Assembly (NCBI RefSeq): GCF_000308815.1
Contig: NZ_BAFX01000205.1
Location: 1 to 64,000, forward strand
Length of the DNA stretch: 64,000 nt
Source: Nocardia concava NBRC 100430
GTDB taxonomy: Bacteria; Actinomycetota; Actinomycetes; Mycobacteriales; Mycobacteriaceae
Direction of reading: 5' to 3'
In this document: positions 49,887 to 58,128 of the stretch, piece after piece
How the letters are laid out: every line of letters begins with the position of its first letter
Position numbering within the stretch: position 1 is the first letter of the stretch
Made by a program: the position numbers and the translations under genes
The notes under the pieces: generated by a model
Databases searched by the model: none
Seen by the model: only the letters and a program-made list of their open reading frames with translations
Told to the model about the DNA's origin: nothing

Positions 49887-50690
49887 TCAGATATGGGTCG
49901 TGGTCGGCGCCGCGACCTTATCGGACAGGAAGTCGGTCCCGCCGACGTAGACCGTATGCCCGTGCTCGGCGTCCGCGGTGGTGGCGTCGGCGACCGCGGT
50001 GGCGAAGTCCTCGACGGTCGGCAGGTCGCCCTGGTCGCGGCGGGCGGTGACGGCGGCGGGGTCGCGGCGTTCGAGGAGGCGCACGATGATGGTGCCGTCG
50101 ATCATGTCGCCGGAGACCACGGTGAAACCGATTCCGCGGTCGGCGAATTCGTCGATCATGGCGCGCAGGGCGTCCTCGCCGGCGCGCTTGCTGGCGGCGA
50201 TGGGCTCGTAGCCGGGCGGGACTTCGCGGGTGGGGGAGAAGTGGGCCTGATGGCTGGTGACGAAGACGATGCGGCCGCCCTCGGGCAGGTGTGGGAGGGC
50301 GAGGCGGACCAGGCGGGTCTGGGCGTCGCGGTTGAGGAGCATGGCGTAGCCGGGGGCGGCGTCGCGTTCGAGGCCGCCGGAGGCGTTGAGCACCAGTACA
50401 TCCAGGCGGCCGAACTCGGCGATCACCGTATCGATGAGCGCCCGCGCACTGTCCGGGTCGGCGATATCCGCGCCCGCCACCGAGGCACTGCCACCCGCGG
50501 CCGCGATCTCCGCCGCCAGGGTTTCCGCGCGTTTGCGCTTCTCCCGGTAGTTGATCACCACGTGGTCGCTGCGCGCCGCCAGCACCCGCGCGGTTTCGGC
50601 CCCGATCCCGCGAGAAGCGCCGGTGATCAGCACGATTCGCCGTTGCCCACCCGTCTCGCCGCTGCCGCCTAGATCCCCACTGTCTGCCAT
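49887..50690 (-). CDS. Short-chain dehydrogenase/reductase
   Basis: A 267-residue SDR with a Gly-rich N-terminal extension. LITGASRGIGAETARVLAAR is at about 21-40, and VLVLNASGG replaces the usual NNAG. The expected active-site Tyr is in PPGYEPIAASKRAGED, spaced YxxxxxSK rather than the strict YxxxK, so catalysis may be altered. It is divergent from an HxlR regulator, with a 26-base operator between them, a common arrangement for redox or aldehyde-responsive pairs. Confidence 0.8.
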   Translation of the reverse strand: MADSGDLGGSGETGGQRRIVLITGASRGIGAETARVLAARSDHVVINYREKRKRAETLAAEIAAAGGSASVAGADIADPDSARALIDTVIAEFGRLDVLVLNASGGLERDAAPGYAMLLNRDAQTRLVRLALPHLPEGGRIVFVTSHQAHFSPTREVPPGYEPIAASKRAGEDALRAMIDEFADRGIGFTVVSGDMIDGTIIVRLLERRDPAAVTARRDQGDLPTVEDFATAVADATTADAEHGHTVYVGGTDFLSDKVAAPTTTHI

Positions 50691-50723
50691 CCGCCTGCCT
50701 CCGGCCCGATCGAGTGCTTCTAT

Positions 50724-50749
50724 TTTCGAACCACTATGGTAGTTCGAAA
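50724..50749. promoter_or_regulatory. HxlR operator in the divergent SDR/HxlR promoter
   Basis: TTTCGAAC (50724-50731), ten bases, GTTCGAAA (50742-50749); the spacer is also nearly symmetric, giving a 26-base palindrome. TATGGT at 50735-50740 within it fits a -10 box nine bases before the HxlR ATG at 50749, so the operator covers the promoter and the first base of a probably leaderless gene. Confidence 0.7.
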
Positions 50750-51108
50750 TGAGAAGCGCAAGCCAGCCACCGCCCGCGAACAGCCGCGCCGATGACTCGA
50801 CGACCTCGGTGCTCGCCGCCATGGACCTGCTCGGCCAGCGCTGGATGCTGCGCGTGATCTGGGAACTCGAACCCGGCCCGCTCGGCTTCCTGGAACTGCG
50901 CCGCCGCATGGGCAATTGCTCGTCCAGCATGCTGTCGATGCGGTTGCAGCGGCTGGCGGAGGTCGGTGTGGTGGAGAAGCTGCCGGACAAGTCCTACGAA
51001 TTGACCATTGCCGGAGTGCAATTGGGTTATGCCCTGGAACCGATCTGGCGCTGGTCGGAGCACTGGGCCGCCAATCTGGAACGCGCCGGAGATGACACCG
51101 ACGCCTGA
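50749..51108 (+). CDS. HxlR-family transcriptional regulator
   Basis: A 119-residue winged-helix protein. The HxlR signature is complete: LLGQRWMLRVIWELEPGPLG, FLELRRRMGNCSSSMLSMRL and VVEKLPDKSYELTIAG, with RWSEHWAAN at the end. The Cys in MGNCSS is at a position where several HxlR sensors carry a reactive cysteine. It likely represses itself and the divergent SDR through the palindrome overlapping its start. Confidence 0.85.
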   Translation: MRSASQPPPANSRADDSTTSVLAAMDLLGQRWMLRVIWELEPGPLGFLELRRRMGNCSSSMLSMRLQRLAEVGVVEKLPDKSYELTIAGVQLGYALEPIWRWSEHWAANLERAGDDTDA

Positions 51109-51124
51109 CGAGACCCCGTGCTGC

Positions 51125-53122
51125 CTAACGCGGCCCGGTGATGCCGCGCCGAATCTCACCCACCGAGTGCTCCACCCGCAGCGGATCCCGCGAATGCGAC
51201 GAATGCAGCTGATACGGCACGCTCGTCACCATCACCCCCGGCTCGAACAGCAGCCGCGCCTTCAACCGCAGTGAACTCTGGTTGTGCAGCAGGTTCTCCC
51301 ACCATCGCCCGACCACGTATTCCGGAATGAACACGCTCACCACATCCCGCGGCCGCGACTTGCGCTGGCGCTTGATCTCTTCCAGCACCGGCCGCGTGAT
51401 CTCCCGATACGGCGATTCGACGACCTTCAGCGGAATCCCGACGTGGTACCGCTCCCAGTCCCGGGCCAGGTCGCGGGTATCGGCGTCGTCCACGTTCACC
51501 GTCACCGCGGTCAGCGTGTCCGGCCGGGTGGCCCGCGCGAACTGCACCGCCCGCTGGGTCGCCTTGTGCCATCCCGACACCAGCACCAGCGCGTGCACCC
51601 GTCCCGGCAGCATCTCCAGATCGTCCGGGTCGATGGCCAATTCGGTCCGCACCGACGAATAGTGCCGGTGGATCAGCCACATGATCGCCACCAGGATGGG
51701 AATGGCGATGACCACCAGATACGCGCCGTGGGTGAACTTGGTGATCATCACGACCACCAGCACCACCCCGGTGAAACACGCCCCGAAGGCATTGATCAAG
51801 CGCGCCCGGTGAATCCGCAGCCGATCCGCCCCGCCCTCGGCGCCCCGCAACTCCCGGTTCCAATGCTTCACCATGCCGATCTGGCACAGCGTGAACGAGG
51901 TGAACACACCCAGGATGTAGAGCTGGATGAGCCGCGTCGTCGACCCGTGGAACGCGTAGATCAGCGTCCCCGCCACCACCGCCAGCAGGATGATGCCGTT
52001 GGAGAACGCCAGCCGATCACCGCGGGTGTGCAGCTGCCGCGGCATGTAGCGCCGCTGCGCGAGGATCGAATTCAACAGCGGGAAGCCGTTATACGCGGTA
52101 TTGGCGGCCAGGATCAGGATCAGCGCCGTGGTCACCATCAGGTAGTAGAACGCCACGCTGTGCCCGCCGAACACCGCCGCCGAGATCTGCGCGATGACGG
52201 TCTTCTGCGCGTCGTTGTGGCAGTCGCCCTCGAATCCGATGAGGTCACAGGCGTTCTCGACCACCCGCGTCTTGGTGATCATCGCCAGCGCCGTCACCCC
52301 GGAGAACATGGCGATGGCGATGACACCCATGGCCGTCATGGTCCGCGCGGCATTGAGCGCCTTGGGCTTGCGGAACGCGGGCACCCCGTTCGAGATCGCC
52401 TCAGCCCCGGTCAGCGCCGTACAGCCGGAGGAGAACGCGCGCAGCAGCAGGAACGCGACACCGGCGGTGGACAATCCGACCTGCTCGGCGTGAATCCCGT
52501 AGTTCGCGCTCTCGGCCACCGGCGTATGCCCGAACGCCGTCTGGCCCAGCCCGACCGCGATCAGCACGAACACCCCGATGATGAAGCCGTAGGTCGGAAT
52601 CGCGAAGGCCCGCCCCGATTCCCGCACCCCGCGCAGATTCATGGCGGTCAGGAACACGATGAACCCGATATTGATGGCCACCCGATACGGATTCAGATCC
52701 GGCACCGCCGAGATGATGTTGTCCACGCCCGCCGCCACCGACACCGCCACGGTCATCACGTAGTCGACCAGCAGCGCCGCCGCCACCACCAGACCGGGCA
52801 TCGCCCCCAGGTTCTCGGCCACCACCTCGTAGGACCCGCCGCCGGACGGATACGCCTGCACCACCTGCCGATACGACAGCGCCACCACCGCCAGCAGCAC
52901 CACCACCCCGCCGGCGACGATCGGCGTCAGATGCAGATACGCCAGCCCGCCGAGGGTGAGGATGAGCAGGATCTCCTGCGTCGCATAGGCGACCGACGAC
53001 AGTGGGTCACTGGCGAAAATGGGCAATGCGAGCCGCTTGGGCAGCAGGGTCTCGCCGAGCCGATCGCTGCGAAACGGACGCCCGAGTACGAGTCGTTTGG
53101 CTACGTCGATCGGTGAAACCAC
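51125..53122 (-). CDS. kimA: KimA-type potassium transporter (APC superfamily)
   Basis: About 665 residues from GTG 53122 (a GTG at 53164 would add 14). The 12-helix APC core matches Bacillus KimA/YdaO as I remember it: FASDPLSSVAYATQEILLIL, ALSYRQVVQAYPSGGGSYEV, LLLRAFSSGCTALTGAEAIS and MPRQLHTRGDRLAFSNGII. The C-terminal cytosolic domain (about 480-665) includes ENLLHNQSSLRLKARLLFEP, also conserved in KimA. KimA is a high-affinity K+/H+ symporter inhibited by c-di-AMP. I see no obvious ydaO-type riboswitch in the 150-base spacer to the divergent GntR gene. Confidence 0.8.
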   Translation of the reverse strand: MVSPIDVAKRLVLGRPFRSDRLGETLLPKRLALPIFASDPLSSVAYATQEILLILTLGGLAYLHLTPIVAGGVVVLLAVVALSYRQVVQAYPSGGGSYEVVAENLGAMPGLVVAAALLVDYVMTVAVSVAAGVDNIISAVPDLNPYRVAINIGFIVFLTAMNLRGVRESGRAFAIPTYGFIIGVFVLIAVGLGQTAFGHTPVAESANYGIHAEQVGLSTAGVAFLLLRAFSSGCTALTGAEAISNGVPAFRKPKALNAARTMTAMGVIAIAMFSGVTALAMITKTRVVENACDLIGFEGDCHNDAQKTVIAQISAAVFGGHSVAFYYLMVTTALILILAANTAYNGFPLLNSILAQRRYMPRQLHTRGDRLAFSNGIILLAVVAGTLIYAFHGSTTRLIQLYILGVFTSFTLCQIGMVKHWNRELRGAEGGADRLRIHRARLINAFGACFTGVVLVVVMITKFTHGAYLVVIAIPILVAIMWLIHRHYSSVRTELAIDPDDLEMLPGRVHALVLVSGWHKATQRAVQFARATRPDTLTAVTVNVDDADTRDLARDWERYHVGIPLKVVESPYREITRPVLEEIKRQRKSRPRDVVSVFIPEYVVGRWWENLLHNQSSLRLKARLLFEPGVMVTSVPYQLHSSHSRDPLRVEHSVGEIRRGITGPR

Positions 53123-53311
53123 GGTGCGCAGCCTAGGTGCGAAAACCGTAGGAATCGGAACCACATGCCGTATGGATTTCGTAAAGATACCTAAAGGTCT
53201 TCCTCATTCTTCGGCGAGTTCGAAGACTTGTGCGGTTGACCGAACAACCACCTAGACTGTCTGGGACGTGAACAAGATTTGCTCCGAACGAGTCTGTGGA
53301 GAGGTGACACG

Positions 53312-54088
53312 ATGGGAGACCGGACGGTCGTCGCCGACGTGGCCGATGAATTGGCGCGCCGCGTGGCATCCGGGGAGTACGAGCCCGGTGGTCTGATGCC
53401 GTCCGTCCGCCAGGTCGCCGACGAATTCGACCTCAATCGCGCTACGGCGCAATTGATTCTGGGCCGGCTGGAGTCCTACGGATTCGTGGACGCCTTCCGC
53501 GGCAAGGGATTCGTCATCCGCGATGTGCGCGCCGAGGGCGGCGTGGACGTGTACCGGCGGCTGTTCCGGCTGTCCATGCCGGATCCGGAGATCGCCGCGG
53601 AGATGTTCGGCAATATCGTCGACGAGGAACGCGGCATCGCGCTCGAGGCGCTGCTGGCCTACACCGGCAGCGAGCGCGCGCTCGATCCGGGCATCCTCAA
53701 GGACGCCATCGACGAACTGGAAACCATTGCGCGCGGTACGGATCCGGATCCGCACCGGATGCTCGCCATCGAACTCGGGCTGCTGCGCGGGCTGCTGACC
53801 GTGCTCGGGCACACCGTGCAGCGCGCGGTGCTCAACTCCATCGGCGAGATGGTGCTGGAAGTGCCGGAGGCCGTCGAGGCGTACTTCGCGGTCTCGCCGG
53901 ATCTGCACGTGCTGGTGTGGCGGGCGCTGGTCGCGGTGTGGGAGTCCGACGGCGGGCCGAGCCAGGCGCAGCTGGCGCTGTTCGAGGATCTGTTCGGCAT
54001 GTACCACCGGAAGGTGGTGGCGCGCTTCGAGGAACTGGTCGGTGCGGCCGGGTCCGAGACGGCCGACGAGGTGGCGGCCACTGCCTGA
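53312..54088 (+). CDS. GntR-family regulator
   Basis: A 258-residue protein from ATG 53312. The N-terminal winged helix is VADELARRVASGEYEPGGLM, PSVRQVADEFDLNRATAQLI and FRGKGFVIRD (about 9-75). The all-helical C-terminal domain is ligand-binding in the FadR style. It is divergent from the KimA-type gene and may regulate it, but no clear operator is seen in the AT-richer spacer. Confidence 0.8.
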   Translation: MGDRTVVADVADELARRVASGEYEPGGLMPSVRQVADEFDLNRATAQLILGRLESYGFVDAFRGKGFVIRDVRAEGGVDVYRRLFRLSMPDPEIAAEMFGNIVDEERGIALEALLAYTGSERALDPGILKDAIDELETIARGTDPDPHRMLAIELGLLRGLLTVLGHTVQRAVLNSIGEMVLEVPEAVEAYFAVSPDLHVLVWRALVAVWESDGGPSQAQLALFEDLFGMYHRKVVARFEELVGAAGSETADEVAATA

Positions 54089-54158
54089 ATCGGCCCGATC
54101 ATCGGTGTTTCAAACCCGACGGGTCGGTTTCGTCTCAGACAAGCCCTCTTGGCAGAAA

Positions 54159-54452
54159 TTATTGCCCGATCACCGCGTTCATGATGGTGCCCGCGCTCGT
54201 CGCCACGATCCCGCCGACGAGCGCGCCGGCCACCTGCTTGGGTGCCTGCACCGCGCCGCCGCTCCACTTCTCCCAGGCGAAGCGACCGCCCGCGTAGGTG
54301 ATCGCGAGAATCCCCGAGAGCAGCACGAACCAGGTGAAATAGCGGACCAGCCGCAGTAGCTTGTCGGCCACCGGCGGTGTCTCGGGCGTCGGGTTGAAGA
54401 CCTGTGCGTGTTGAATCTGGGTCAGCAGTTCGTGGGTTGCTGTAAGAAACAT
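54159..54452 (-). CDS. Small membrane protein, VirB2/conjugal-pilin-like
   Basis: A 97-residue protein from ATG 54452 with two hydrophobic helices: YFTWFVLLSGILAITYAGGR and a Gly/Ala-rich VAGALVGGIVATSAGTIMNA. Size and helix pattern resemble small membrane proteins of actinobacterial conjugative elements (VirB2/TrbC-like). No other transfer gene is nearby, so it may be an isolated cargo or relic gene. Family assignment is tentative. Confidence 0.5.
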   Translation of the reverse strand: MFLTATHELLTQIQHAQVFNPTPETPPVADKLLRLVRYFTWFVLLSGILAITYAGGRFAWEKWSGGAVQAPKQVAGALVGGIVATSAGTIMNAVIGQ

Positions 54453-54624
54453 CTTCGGCGCTCTTCCACGTGTCGGCTGTTCTCCATCCGGAGTACCCGT
54501 TATACACGCCGGCGCGCAAGGAACTTGCCGCACAACAGAATCCGGTCGCCGTGCAAGGCGCCTTACGCGGTGCCCGCGAACGCAAGGTTGCGCTCAGCAG
54601 GCGTGGAACGCGCGAGCGGGAAGG

Positions 54625-54810
54625 TCAGTCCACATCGTTGTCGGCCGACAGATACGCTACGGCCGCCAGGTACTGTCGGCACGCGAAGTGCTGATCGTGC
54701 GCGCGGAGAATGGCGCGGGCCTGGCGGTAGGTGAGCGAACGCGGTTCTGCCTCGCAATCACCGGAGTTGTCTGCCGCGATATCGGTGGAACGGACGAGCA
54801 TCTGCGTCAT
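54625..54810 (-). CDS. Small protein preceded by the shared GATGCAAG-type inverted repeat
   Basis: A 61-residue frame: MTQMLVRSTDIAADNSGDCE, then a helical LTYRQARAILRAHDQHFACR, ending in an acidic tail. No membrane segment. Not recognised. Support comes from the 24-base inverted repeat at 54865-54888, 54 bases upstream of its start, which recurs before another small gene (56524-56772). Confidence 0.45.
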   Translation of the reverse strand: MTQMLVRSTDIAADNSGDCEAEPRSLTYRQARAILRAHDQHFACRQYLAAVAYLSADNDVD

Positions 54811-54864
54811 TTGATGCCTCTGGCCGATGAGGTGGATGGTGCACCGAGTTTAGGGTTCCGGCTC

Positions 54865-54888
54865 GTGCAGATGCAAGCACATCTGCAC
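54865..54888. promoter_or_regulatory. Inverted repeat upstream of the small gene at 54625
   Basis: GTGCAGATG (54865-54873), CAAGCA, CATCTGCAC (54880-54888): perfect nine-base arms. Nearly the same sequence occurs at 56898-56917. It is probably an operator for the XRE regulator of this region. Confidence 0.5.
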
Positions 54889-55218
54889 GCTCGCATTCGG
54901 GTGTCGGGCGGTGTCCTCCGGGATAGCTGAGCCCGATTCCGGCGTCACGTGACTTTTCGGACAGGTGGTCCCGAGCTAATCGGACGAACGGGACCGACGG
55001 GCCGGGATTGTCTGAAATCCTTCGCAACTTCGCTTGGTCTTACGGTGAAACAAGATCAAACATGTTGTGTTGCAAAGGATGTGCCAGCGCTGAGCCATCG
55101 ATACCGGGCAATCTGCGTGCTATCGTCGTGCTTGCGGTTGCAACTGTAAGTACACCTGATCGAACATTTGCAAGTACTGGGACCACCGTCTGCGGGCGGT
55201 GCTGGCAAGGAGTCTGAA
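54889..55218. promoter_or_regulatory. Non-coding stretch upstream of the DUF397/XRE pair
   Basis: About 330 bases with lower GC than the genes around. I see no convincing gene. CAACTG-TAAGTA-CACCTG at 55141-55158 is a weak version of the local inverted repeat, and TTGCAAGTACT follows near 55168, so the promoter and operator of the DUF397 gene probably lie here. Confidence 0.4.
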
Positions 55219-55449
55219 ATGACGGACATCTCGGCAACCCCGATCGATCGCTCTAATCTGTTGTGGCGCAAGAGCACTTTCAGCAATCCCAGCGGTAACT
55301 GCGTGGAGCTCGCCCCCCTTGCCGACGGGCAGGTCGCGGTGCGCAACTCGCGTGACCCCGAGGGTTCGCTGATCGTGTACACGCGGCCGGAGATCGATGC
55401 GTTTCTTCAAGGCGCGAAGAGCGGAGAGTTCGACGACCTCGCGCGCTGA
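55219..55449 (+). CDS. DUF397 protein
   Basis: A 76-residue DUF397 protein: LLWRKSTFSNPSGNCVELAP, then VAVRNSRDPEG and a C-terminal FLQGAKSGEFDDL. AAGGAG lies seven bases before ATG 55219. DUF397 genes nearly always pair with an XRE regulator carrying DUF5753, as here, and behave like small toxin/antitoxin-like or developmental switch partners in actinobacteria. Confidence 0.85.
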   Translation: MTDISATPIDRSNLLWRKSTFSNPSGNCVELAPLADGQVAVRNSRDPEGSLIVYTRPEIDAFLQGAKSGEFDDLAR

Positions 55450-55535
55450 GCGGTAGCATTGGCAATCGGCGCGGTGGTTCGCGACAGACGGTTGTGAGTC
55501 CACTGCCGGCAAACCCGAGCATCGGAGTGGACCCC

Positions 55536-56423
55536 ATGATCGCAGAACCCGTTTCCCAGGATCGGGCGGATTCCGCTGTCGCCGAACGTGGCCCAACCGC
55601 ACTGCGTATCGCGGTCGGTAGCCAACTACGGAAGCTGAGGGAACTCAGCGGTATTACGCGGGAGGCCGCGGGTGAACACATCCGCGGGTCCCATGCCAAG
55701 ATCAGTCGCCTGGAACTCGGGCGAACCGGATTCAAGGAGCGCGATATCCGGGATCTGTTGGCGCTGTACGGCGTTGACGATCCCGGCGAGCGCGAGCAGT
55801 TCCTCGATCTGGTTCGCAAGGCGAATCAACCGGGCTGGTGGCATCGCTACAGCGATCTACTCCCGCCCTGGTTCGAAACCTATCTAGGTCTCGAGCACGC
55901 GGCGAAATCCATTCGCACCTATGAGGGGCAGCTGGTTCCGGGTCTGCTGCAGACCCCCGACTATGCCCGCTCGGTCGTTGCCCTCGGGCACGACGCGGAT
56001 GGGGAGCGCCGCGTCTCGCTGCGCAGGCGCCGGCAGGAGCTACTCACCCGCGACGGTGCGCCGAGCTTCTGGGCCGTACTCGACGAGGCGGTCCTGCACC
56101 GTCCCGTGGGCGGTCCCGGTGTGCTGCGCGGCCAGATCGAGCACCTGATCGAGATGTCGAGGCTGCCGAACGTCACCATCCAGTTGCTTCCGTATGCGGC
56201 GGGCGGGCATGCGGCAGCGGGTAGTTCGTTCACCATGCTGCGCTTCGCGGAACCGGAACTTCCGGACATCGTGTATCTGGAGCAGCTGACCAGTGCGCTG
56301 TACCTCGATCGTCGCCAGGATCTGGAGCTCTACCGCCAGGTCATGGATCAGCTGAGTGTCCAGGCGGAGCCGCCGGAGCGTTCCCGCAAAGAGCTGGCGC
56401 GGATAGCTGCCGAGCTCGACTAG
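55536..56423 (+). CDS. XRE-family regulator with DUF5753 domain
   Basis: A 295-residue protein from ATG 55536, with GGAG eight bases upstream. The helix-turn-helix occupies about residues 22-70: LRKLRELSGITREAAGEHIR, then GSHAKISRLELGRTGFKERD. The DUF5753 domain follows with WFETYLGLEHAAKSIRTYEG, QLVPGLLQTPDYARSVV and late strand pairs (LPNVTIQLLPY). It forms the usual pair with DUF397, in reversed gene order. It is the likely reader of the local inverted repeats. Confidence 0.85.
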   Translation: MIAEPVSQDRADSAVAERGPTALRIAVGSQLRKLRELSGITREAAGEHIRGSHAKISRLELGRTGFKERDIRDLLALYGVDDPGEREQFLDLVRKANQPGWWHRYSDLLPPWFETYLGLEHAAKSIRTYEGQLVPGLLQTPDYARSVVALGHDADGERRVSLRRRRQELLTRDGAPSFWAVLDEAVLHRPVGGPGVLRGQIEHLIEMSRLPNVTIQLLPYAAGGHAAAGSSFTMLRFAEPELPDIVYLEQLTSALYLDRRQDLELYRQVMDQLSVQAEPPERSRKELARIAAELD

Positions 56424-56450
56424 GGCGGATAGACACCCCATACATGGATA

Positions 56451-56472
56451 AGGGGCCCCTCTCGGGGCCCCT
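56451..56472 (+). terminator. Hairpin after the XRE gene
   Basis: AGGGGCCCC (56451-56459) and GGGGCCCCT (56464-56472) with a four-base loop, 28 bases after the XRE stop. A perfect nine-base-pair stem. Confidence 0.75.
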
Positions 56473-56523
56473 ATCAGCGTGCCATCGACCGGACGAGTCG
56501 GCCTGCGGCACGGCCGGATTCGG

Positions 56524-56772
56524 TTACTGCCTGATGAAACTGGAGGCGATTCGCCAGAAGGCCTCCGGCTGCATGGTATGCAGATCCCAGTCGTTCACCA
56601 TGGCATGCGCCGTGGTGACGATCCGCTCGATGTCGAAATCATACCGAGTGGCCGCTCCAGTGGATTCGACCTGGCGGATGACGAAAGCGGTTGCCGTCTC
56701 ACGTGAATAGGTTTGCTCCGGCTGACTTCTGTCGGCAAACCCGAGTCGGCTGAGGTTGATTGGCTGGTTCAT
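56524..56772 (-). CDS. Small hypothetical protein preceded by the shared inverted repeat
   Basis: An 82-residue frame: MNQPINLSRLGFADRSQPEQ, a mixed TYSRETATAFVIRQVESTGA, and a C-terminal helix (HTMQPEAFWRIASSFIRQ). It is soluble and not recognised. The inverted repeat at 56898-56917 lies 126 bases upstream, matching the one before 54625-54810, so both may belong to the same XRE-controlled group. Confidence 0.5.
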   Translation of the reverse strand: MNQPINLSRLGFADRSQPEQTYSRETATAFVIRQVESTGAATRYDFDIERIVTTAHAMVNDWDLHTMQPEAFWRIASSFIRQ

Positions 56773-56897
56773 TCGAACGCCCCTGACGCCAGGCCGACGG
56801 CTAACCGTGGGCGAAGAATCGCCGGTGATTCACCGCTCGGCTCTCTGGTTGTCCCCTTAGTGGTGCCTTGCACGACGAGTCTATGACCGTGCATTGC

Positions 56898-56917
56898 GCA
56901 GATGCAAGTACATCTGC
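56898..56917. promoter_or_regulatory. Inverted repeat in the spacer before the small gene at 56524
   Basis: GCAGATG (56898-56904), CAAGTA, CATCTGC (56911-56917). It is nearly identical to 54865-54888. It is the only structure I see in the 310-base spacer 56773-57082, which otherwise holds no supported gene. Confidence 0.5.
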
Positions 56918-57082
56918 AACATCGAATTCGCAGCGCCAGAGCACTTTTCGGGATGCTATGAGTTTGCGAAACAAGGGTTGGCGAAAGGTTGCAATCGAGC
57001 CGATCTGGGCTTTTTCGGTACTTCCGATCGAAACTTCTGGTGCGTCGCGACCGTTCCGCTTTTTCCAGGAATTTGCGGAAGA

Positions 57083-57328
57083 TCAAAGACGGTCGCGTGG
57101 CGCCGGTCCGGGCAGGTTCGCAGCTTTGACCCGGCGATGTTCGATGATCATGAGGCCGATTCCGTAACGCAGACAGAGCGTCCCCGCGAGCGCCGAGAGG
57201 CCACTCAGGGTGAGCGCCCCGTAGCCGACGGCGGTCAAAGTCATGGCGAAGGCGACGATTCCGGTGGCGGCCAGAATCGGCCCGGGAAGATTGCGTGTCT
57301 CGGTGTGGGTGTTCGGAGTGACAGGCAT
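57083..57328 (-). CDS. Small two-helix membrane protein
   Basis: An 81-residue protein from ATG 57328, with AAGGA upstream. Helices are PILAATGIVAFAMTLTAVGY and TLSGLSALAGTLCLRYGIGL, followed by a basic tail. Not recognised. Confidence 0.55.
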   Translation of the reverse strand: MPVTPNTHTETRNLPGPILAATGIVAFAMTLTAVGYGALTLSGLSALAGTLCLRYGIGLMIIEHRRVKAANLPGPAPRDRL

Positions 57329-57398
57329 CGGCACTGTCCTTTCTCCGGGCAATGCGGAACCCGGATTACAGTCGGATACCCGAGTAACCACGCGCGAA

Positions 57399-57986
57399 TC
57401 ACACTGCTGTAGAGCCGCGTTCACAACGGCCCGCACTGATGCCCAGATCGTCCAACAGGCCGAGAAACGCGCGCGCATAGGGTGAGACCGCGGTTTCGGC
57501 CCGCACGCGCTCCCAATCGACCTGCACCCGCAATTCCCGTGCGATGTAGAGCAGACGGGTGAAATCCAGCCGGTGCGGATCGGCCACGATCAGCTCCGCC
57601 ACCAGGAAGTCGGCGACGGTGACCACCGGCATGTCCTCGGGCCCGACCGGCAGGGCTTCGGCGCGCGCGAGCAGGGCGTCGGTGATCGGCCGGTAGTTGG
57701 GCGAGAACACCAGATCGACGCGAATATCGCGATCGTAGAGCGTGGTCCGCTCGGTATCGGCGTTCGGTAGCGGCGGGCGCAGGCCCGCGGCGGCCAGCGC
57801 TTCGAGCCCGCGTGCCAGATCGGCGGGCCGCACCAGCACCTCCACCTCCGCCTGCGCCACGGCCAGCGGCCCGCCCCGGGCGTACATGCCGTAGTCGCCG
57901 CCCACGGCGCAGGGAATGTCGTTGTCCCGCAGGACGTGCAGGGTTCGGGTGACGGTGTCGAGCAGCCGGTCGATGGTGCGGACCAT
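57399..57986 (-). CDS. Nucleotidyltransferase-like protein
   Basis: A 195-residue protein. The opening helix and strand (LHVLRDNDIPCAVGGDYGMY), the following EVEVLVRPADLARGLEAL and a DIRVDLVFSPNY strand resemble the MNT-like nucleotidyltransferase fold, with GG near residue 29 and Asp-x-Asp-type strand residues only partly present. It may be a catalytically reduced member. It stands alone. Confidence 0.55.
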   Translation of the reverse strand: MVRTIDRLLDTVTRTLHVLRDNDIPCAVGGDYGMYARGGPLAVAQAEVEVLVRPADLARGLEALAAAGLRPPLPNADTERTTLYDRDIRVDLVFSPNYRPITDALLARAEALPVGPEDMPVVTVADFLVAELIVADPHRLDFTRLLYIARELRVQVDWERVRAETAVSPYARAFLGLLDDLGISAGRCERGSTAV

Positions 57987-58128
57987 ACCCGGGGGCTACC
58001 CCTGGGCGAGCGGGCTAACCCCCGGCGCGGATCACCATCCAGCGGACCCTGAATTGAAACGGGTTCTCAGCGTGTGTTAGCTCTGGAAACAGTGGATTGA
58101 TCAACCAGAGTGGACGGGAGCCGGTGCC

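Noticed and set aside
51284..53116. A 610-codon plus-strand open frame
   Set aside because: It is antisense to the KimA-type gene; the translation is His/Arg/Gln-rich with no recognisable fold.
53123..53311. c-di-AMP (ydaO) riboswitch before the KimA-type gene
   Set aside because: The spacer is short and I could not find the paired pseudo-symmetric conserved core by eye.
54159..56772. Integrative conjugative element or prophage
   Set aside because: A VirB2-like small protein and XRE/DUF397 genes hinted at it. No integrase, relaxase, FtsK-type protein or tRNA attachment site is visible.
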